A stretch of 6,385 nucleotides of DNA from Planctomycetales bacterium. GTDB taxonomy: Bacteria; Planctomycetota; Planctomycetia; Pirellulales; Thermoguttaceae. The stretch spans positions 1 through 6,385 of the forward strand of contig SKJM01000079.1 in assembly GCA_007122045.1 (NCBI GenBank), in the 5' to 3' direction. Below, in pieces: positions 4,075 through 6,385 of this stretch. The position numbers and the translations under genes are program-made. The notes below the pieces were generated by a model. The model worked only from the letters and a program-made list of their open reading frames with translations. It had not been told where the DNA came from and searched no databases. Positions within the stretch are counted from its first letter, which is position 1. Each line of letters starts with the position of its first letter.

Positions 4075-6189
4075 ATGAACGACACGATGACCGATTCCTG
4101 TTTCAACCGAACCGAAGCCGAAGAACGCCGGTACCTTACCTCCATTCAGGGCCGGATTGCCGCCGAGCACGAGGCCCTCGGCAAGAGGGTCCATGCACGA
4201 CGCACCGAAATGGTCGACCTGCAGGTTTACCTGCAGGAGAACAAGGCCGATCTGGACCACGTCGAAAAGGCCTCGGCGCGCCAGTCGATCGAACTGATGG
4301 CGAGCATCGTCGAGCATGGCGTCTTGCAGAGGATGCGGCTGTCGAAGCTTCTGCAGTCGCCCTACTTCGGCCGGATCGACGTCGCCGCCGAGCACGACGA
4401 AGTTCGGCCTACGTACATCGGCATCCACTCCTTCTCCGAGCCCGACGCCGAGGCGACGCTCATTCACGACTGGCGCGCGCCCGTCTCCAGCATGTTCTAC
4501 GAGTTCGAACTGGGCGATGCGCACTACGACGCCCCCGAGGGCCGCACCGAGTGCAGCCTGGTGCGCAAGCGGCAGTACCGAATCGAGCATCGAGAACTGA
4601 AGTTCATGCTCGAAACCTCGCTGAACATTCAGGACGACATCCTACAGGAGGAGTTGAGCCGCGCGTCGGACGAGAAGATGCGCAACATCGTGGCCACCAT
4701 CCAGCGCGACCAGAACGCCGTCATTCGCAACGATCGCTCGCATACGCTCATCATCCAGGGAGCGGCCGGCTCGGGCAAGACGTCCATTGCGCTGCACCGA
4801 ATCGCCTTCCTGCTTTACAAGTACAAGGATTCCATCCGCTCCGACCAGGTCCTCATCGTTTCGCCCAACAAGGTGTTCGCACACTACATCTCGCAGGTGT
4901 TGCCGGAACTGGGCGAGGAGATGATTCAGGAAACCACGATGGAGGCGCTCGCCTCCGACCTGCTCGACGACAAGGTCAAGTTCCAGACCTTCGCCGAGCA
5001 GGTCGCGCACTTGTTGGACGGCGGCGACGAACCGTACGGCGAAAGAATCCGGTTCAAAGCCACAGTGGGATTTCTGAACAAGCTCGACGAGTACGGGCGG
5101 CTGGTGCGAAGCAGCAGGATCAAAGCCACGGATGTCAAGGTGGGCCTGCTCACCGTCGAAGCCGCGTGGATCGAGGCGCAGTTCCGCCGCTACGCCGGGC
5201 GGGCCTCCGCCGAACAGCTCAGCGGCGCGGTCAACGCCGTGGTGGACCGCATGCGCATTCGGCACTGCAAGGAGGTGATGGGCAAGGACCGCACCCAGCT
5301 ACGCGCTGAGCTGAAACGCATGATGACAACCACCACGTTCAAGGCGGCGTACAAGGAGTTCTTCACCTGGCTGGGCGAGCCGCAAATGTTCAAGCAGCTT
5401 CGCGGCAAGTACGAGTATGCCGACGTCTTCCCGCTCATCTACCTCAAGATGCTCATGGAAGGGACCGCGCCGATGAACCACATCGAACACGTGGTCATCG
5501 ACGAAATGCAGGATTACACGCCCGTCCAATACGAGGTGCTGGCCAACGTGTACCCGTGCAAGAAGACGATCCTCGGCGATCACAACCAGTCGGTCAGCCC
5601 GCTCAGCGCGTCCTCGGCCGAGGCCATTCATGATGTGCTGCCCCAGTCGGAGTGCATCCACATGCACCGGAGCTATCGTTCGACGCTTCAGATTGCCGAG
5701 CTTGTCCAGAGCATCCATCACAACCCGAACCTGATTCCCATCGAACGGCACGGCGAGAAGCCCACGGTGGTCGCGTGCCGGAACGGCGCTGGGGAGGTGC
5801 GCCACATCCGCAGCGAGGTTGAGGCGTTTCCGGCGTCCGGTTACCATTCCCTCGGCATCCTTTGCAAGACCCAGAACCAGGCCGACGGGCTGCACAAGAA
5901 GCTGCGCGACGGTTGCGACGACCTCCACCTGCTCAACGCCCGCAGCACTCACTTCAGCCGCGGCGTGGTGATTGCCACCGCGTACCTGGCCAAGGGGCTC
6001 GAGTTCGACCAGGTGATCGTGCCGTTCTGCAGCGATGCCGAGTACAACACCGTCATCGACCGCCACATGCTGTACGTGGCATGCACGCGCGCCATGCACA
6101 AGCTCAGCCTGACCCACACGGAACAACCTTCCCGTTTCCTGGCGGCCGCGGTACAGCGCTCCGCGGCGGCGCAAGTGCAGGCGCAATAG
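4075..6189 (+). CDS. helD: HelD-type superfamily 1 helicase (RNA polymerase recycling ATPase)
   Basis: A 704-residue UvrD/Rep-like protein. Residues 14-96 are mostly charged helix, forming the N-terminal arm that in HelD enters the RNA polymerase secondary channel; its likely tip (ENKADLDHVEK, 55-65) is acidic. The HelD signature HDWRAPVSSMFYEFELG (131-147) follows, then KMRNIVATIQRDQNAVIRN (201-219, Q-motif), Walker A GAAGSGKT (229-236), Walker B VVIDEMQD (473-480), LGDHNQ (500-505), HRSYRST (531-537), YLAKGLEFDQV (637-647) and YVACTRAM (667-674). All helicase motifs are present, so it should be an active ATPase that frees stalled RNA polymerase from DNA. The wording is closest to Firmicutes HelD as I remember it. 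No start has a clear ribosome binding site. I prefer the ATG at 4075 because the arm begins soon after; a GTG at 3958 would add 39 residues covering an intergenic palindrome, and ATG 4087 is also possible. No convincing promoter is visible. Confidence 0.92.
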   Translation: MNDTMTDSCFNRTEAEERRYLTSIQGRIAAEHEALGKRVHARRTEMVDLQVYLQENKADLDHVEKASARQSIELMASIVEHGVLQRMRLSKLLQSPYFGRIDVAAEHDEVRPTYIGIHSFSEPDAEATLIHDWRAPVSSMFYEFELGDAHYDAPEGRTECSLVRKRQYRIEHRELKFMLETSLNIQDDILQEELSRASDEKMRNIVATIQRDQNAVIRNDRSHTLIIQGAAGSGKTSIALHRIAFLLYKYKDSIRSDQVLIVSPNKVFAHYISQVLPELGEEMIQETTMEALASDLLDDKVKFQTFAEQVAHLLDGGDEPYGERIRFKATVGFLNKLDEYGRLVRSSRIKATDVKVGLLTVEAAWIEAQFRRYAGRASAEQLSGAVNAVVDRMRIRHCKEVMGKDRTQLRAELKRMMTTTTFKAAYKEFFTWLGEPQMFKQLRGKYEYADVFPLIYLKMLMEGTAPMNHIEHVVIDEMQDYTPVQYEVLANVYPCKKTILGDHNQSVSPLSASSAEAIHDVLPQSECIHMHRSYRSTLQIAELVQSIHHNPNLIPIERHGEKPTVVACRNGAGEVRHIRSEVEAFPASGYHSLGILCKTQNQADGLHKKLRDGCDDLHLLNARSTHFSRGVVIATAYLAKGLEFDQVIVPFCSDAEYNTVIDRHMLYVACTRAMHKLSLTHTEQPSRFLAAAVQRSAAAQVQAQ

Positions 6190-6385
6190 GACAGCCTTGT
6201 GGTCACGAACGTCGCCCATCGGCAGGTGGTGCTGACCATCCCGAAACGCCTGAAGCTTCGCACCCGCTTCGGCCGCAAGCTGCTCGGGAAGCCTGGCGCG
6301 AGGCCGTGTTCGCACTCACCTGGCCGAGAAGAAGATCGAGGCCGAGGTGGTCGAGAACATGAGAAGCTGGCCGCCGGCGACCGCG
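6190..6385 (+). pseudogene. Decayed IS91-type transposase (fragment, runs off the right edge)
   Basis: Directly after the helicase stop, frame 1 encodes VAHRQVVLTIPKRLKL then RFGRKLLGK (to about 6291), typical of the region after the zinc-binding domain in IS91-type transposases. A jump to another frame then gives AWREAVFAL (6291-6317), and a further shift gives LAEKKIEAEVVENMRSWP (6320-6373), followed by AGDR (6373-6384) in yet another frame. In intact relatives, as I recall them, these pieces occur in this order but separated by the catalytic core, including its HPHIHAL-type HUH motif, and by a 'HSGFSVDQS' segment. At least two deletions and a single-base loss near 6317 therefore broke the gene. 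The N-terminal zinc-binding part is absent. No insertion-sequence ends are visible. Confidence 0.75.

Noticed and set aside
5299..6315. A 338-codon minus-strand frame over the end of the helicase gene.
   Set aside because: It is antisense to the conserved helicase motifs DEMQD, GDHNQ, GLEFD and YVACTRA, which establish the plus-strand frame.

Overview
The window looks like chromosomal DNA from a member of the Planctomycetota or a close relative. The DNA is GC-rich. It encodes several exported proteins of families that these bacteria expand heavily: two secreted ThuA-like proteins, a Tat-exported xylose-isomerase-like TIM barrel, and the tail of a DUF1080 plus F5/8 type C protein. The assignment rests on family content only, since no marker gene is present.

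Left part (1-2115, minus strand). Reading leftward, a near-consensus sigma-70-type promoter (about 1962-1990) is followed at once by a perfect 9-bp stem-loop at the expected transcript start. Next come two tandem ThuA-like genes (1874-1071 and 1001-180), then the first 48 codons of a third exported protein that leaves the window at base 1. The ThuA genes are clearly paralogous and share a 47-bp identical block at their 3' ends. A stem-loop overlaps the stop codon of the first gene, between the two. The spacing of 69 nt and then 35 nt suggests one transcript.

Middle (2116-3301). A Tat-signal TIM-barrel protein (2979-2116, minus) has a good ribosome binding site that fixes its start, and its own promoter-like site at 3119-3147 (TTGACA, 17 nt, TAGACT). 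Rightward from there lies about 150 bases without a recognisable gene.

Right part (3302-6385, plus strand). A 5'-truncated DUF1080 gene keeps only the end of its catalytic domain but a complete-looking F5/8 type C (discoidin-like) domain. A 128-nt gap with a small palindromic element follows. Then comes an intact HelD-type superfamily 1 helicase (4075-6189), which resembles the RNA polymerase recycling ATPases of Firmicutes. Immediately after its stop codon sits a decayed IS91-type transposase with internal deletions and frameshifts.

The ThuA pair, the TIM barrel and DUF1080-type proteins are often found together in planctomycete and Bacteroidetes carbohydrate-use loci. A role in processing oxidised (keto-) sugars in the periplasm is a reasonable inference, but no oxidoreductase or glycoside hydrolase is visible here to confirm it. 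The helicase is unrelated to this theme. It lies between two broken genes, one of them a mobile-element relic, which suggests a rearranged or acquired segment. I saw no RNA genes, CRISPR array or complete mobile element.
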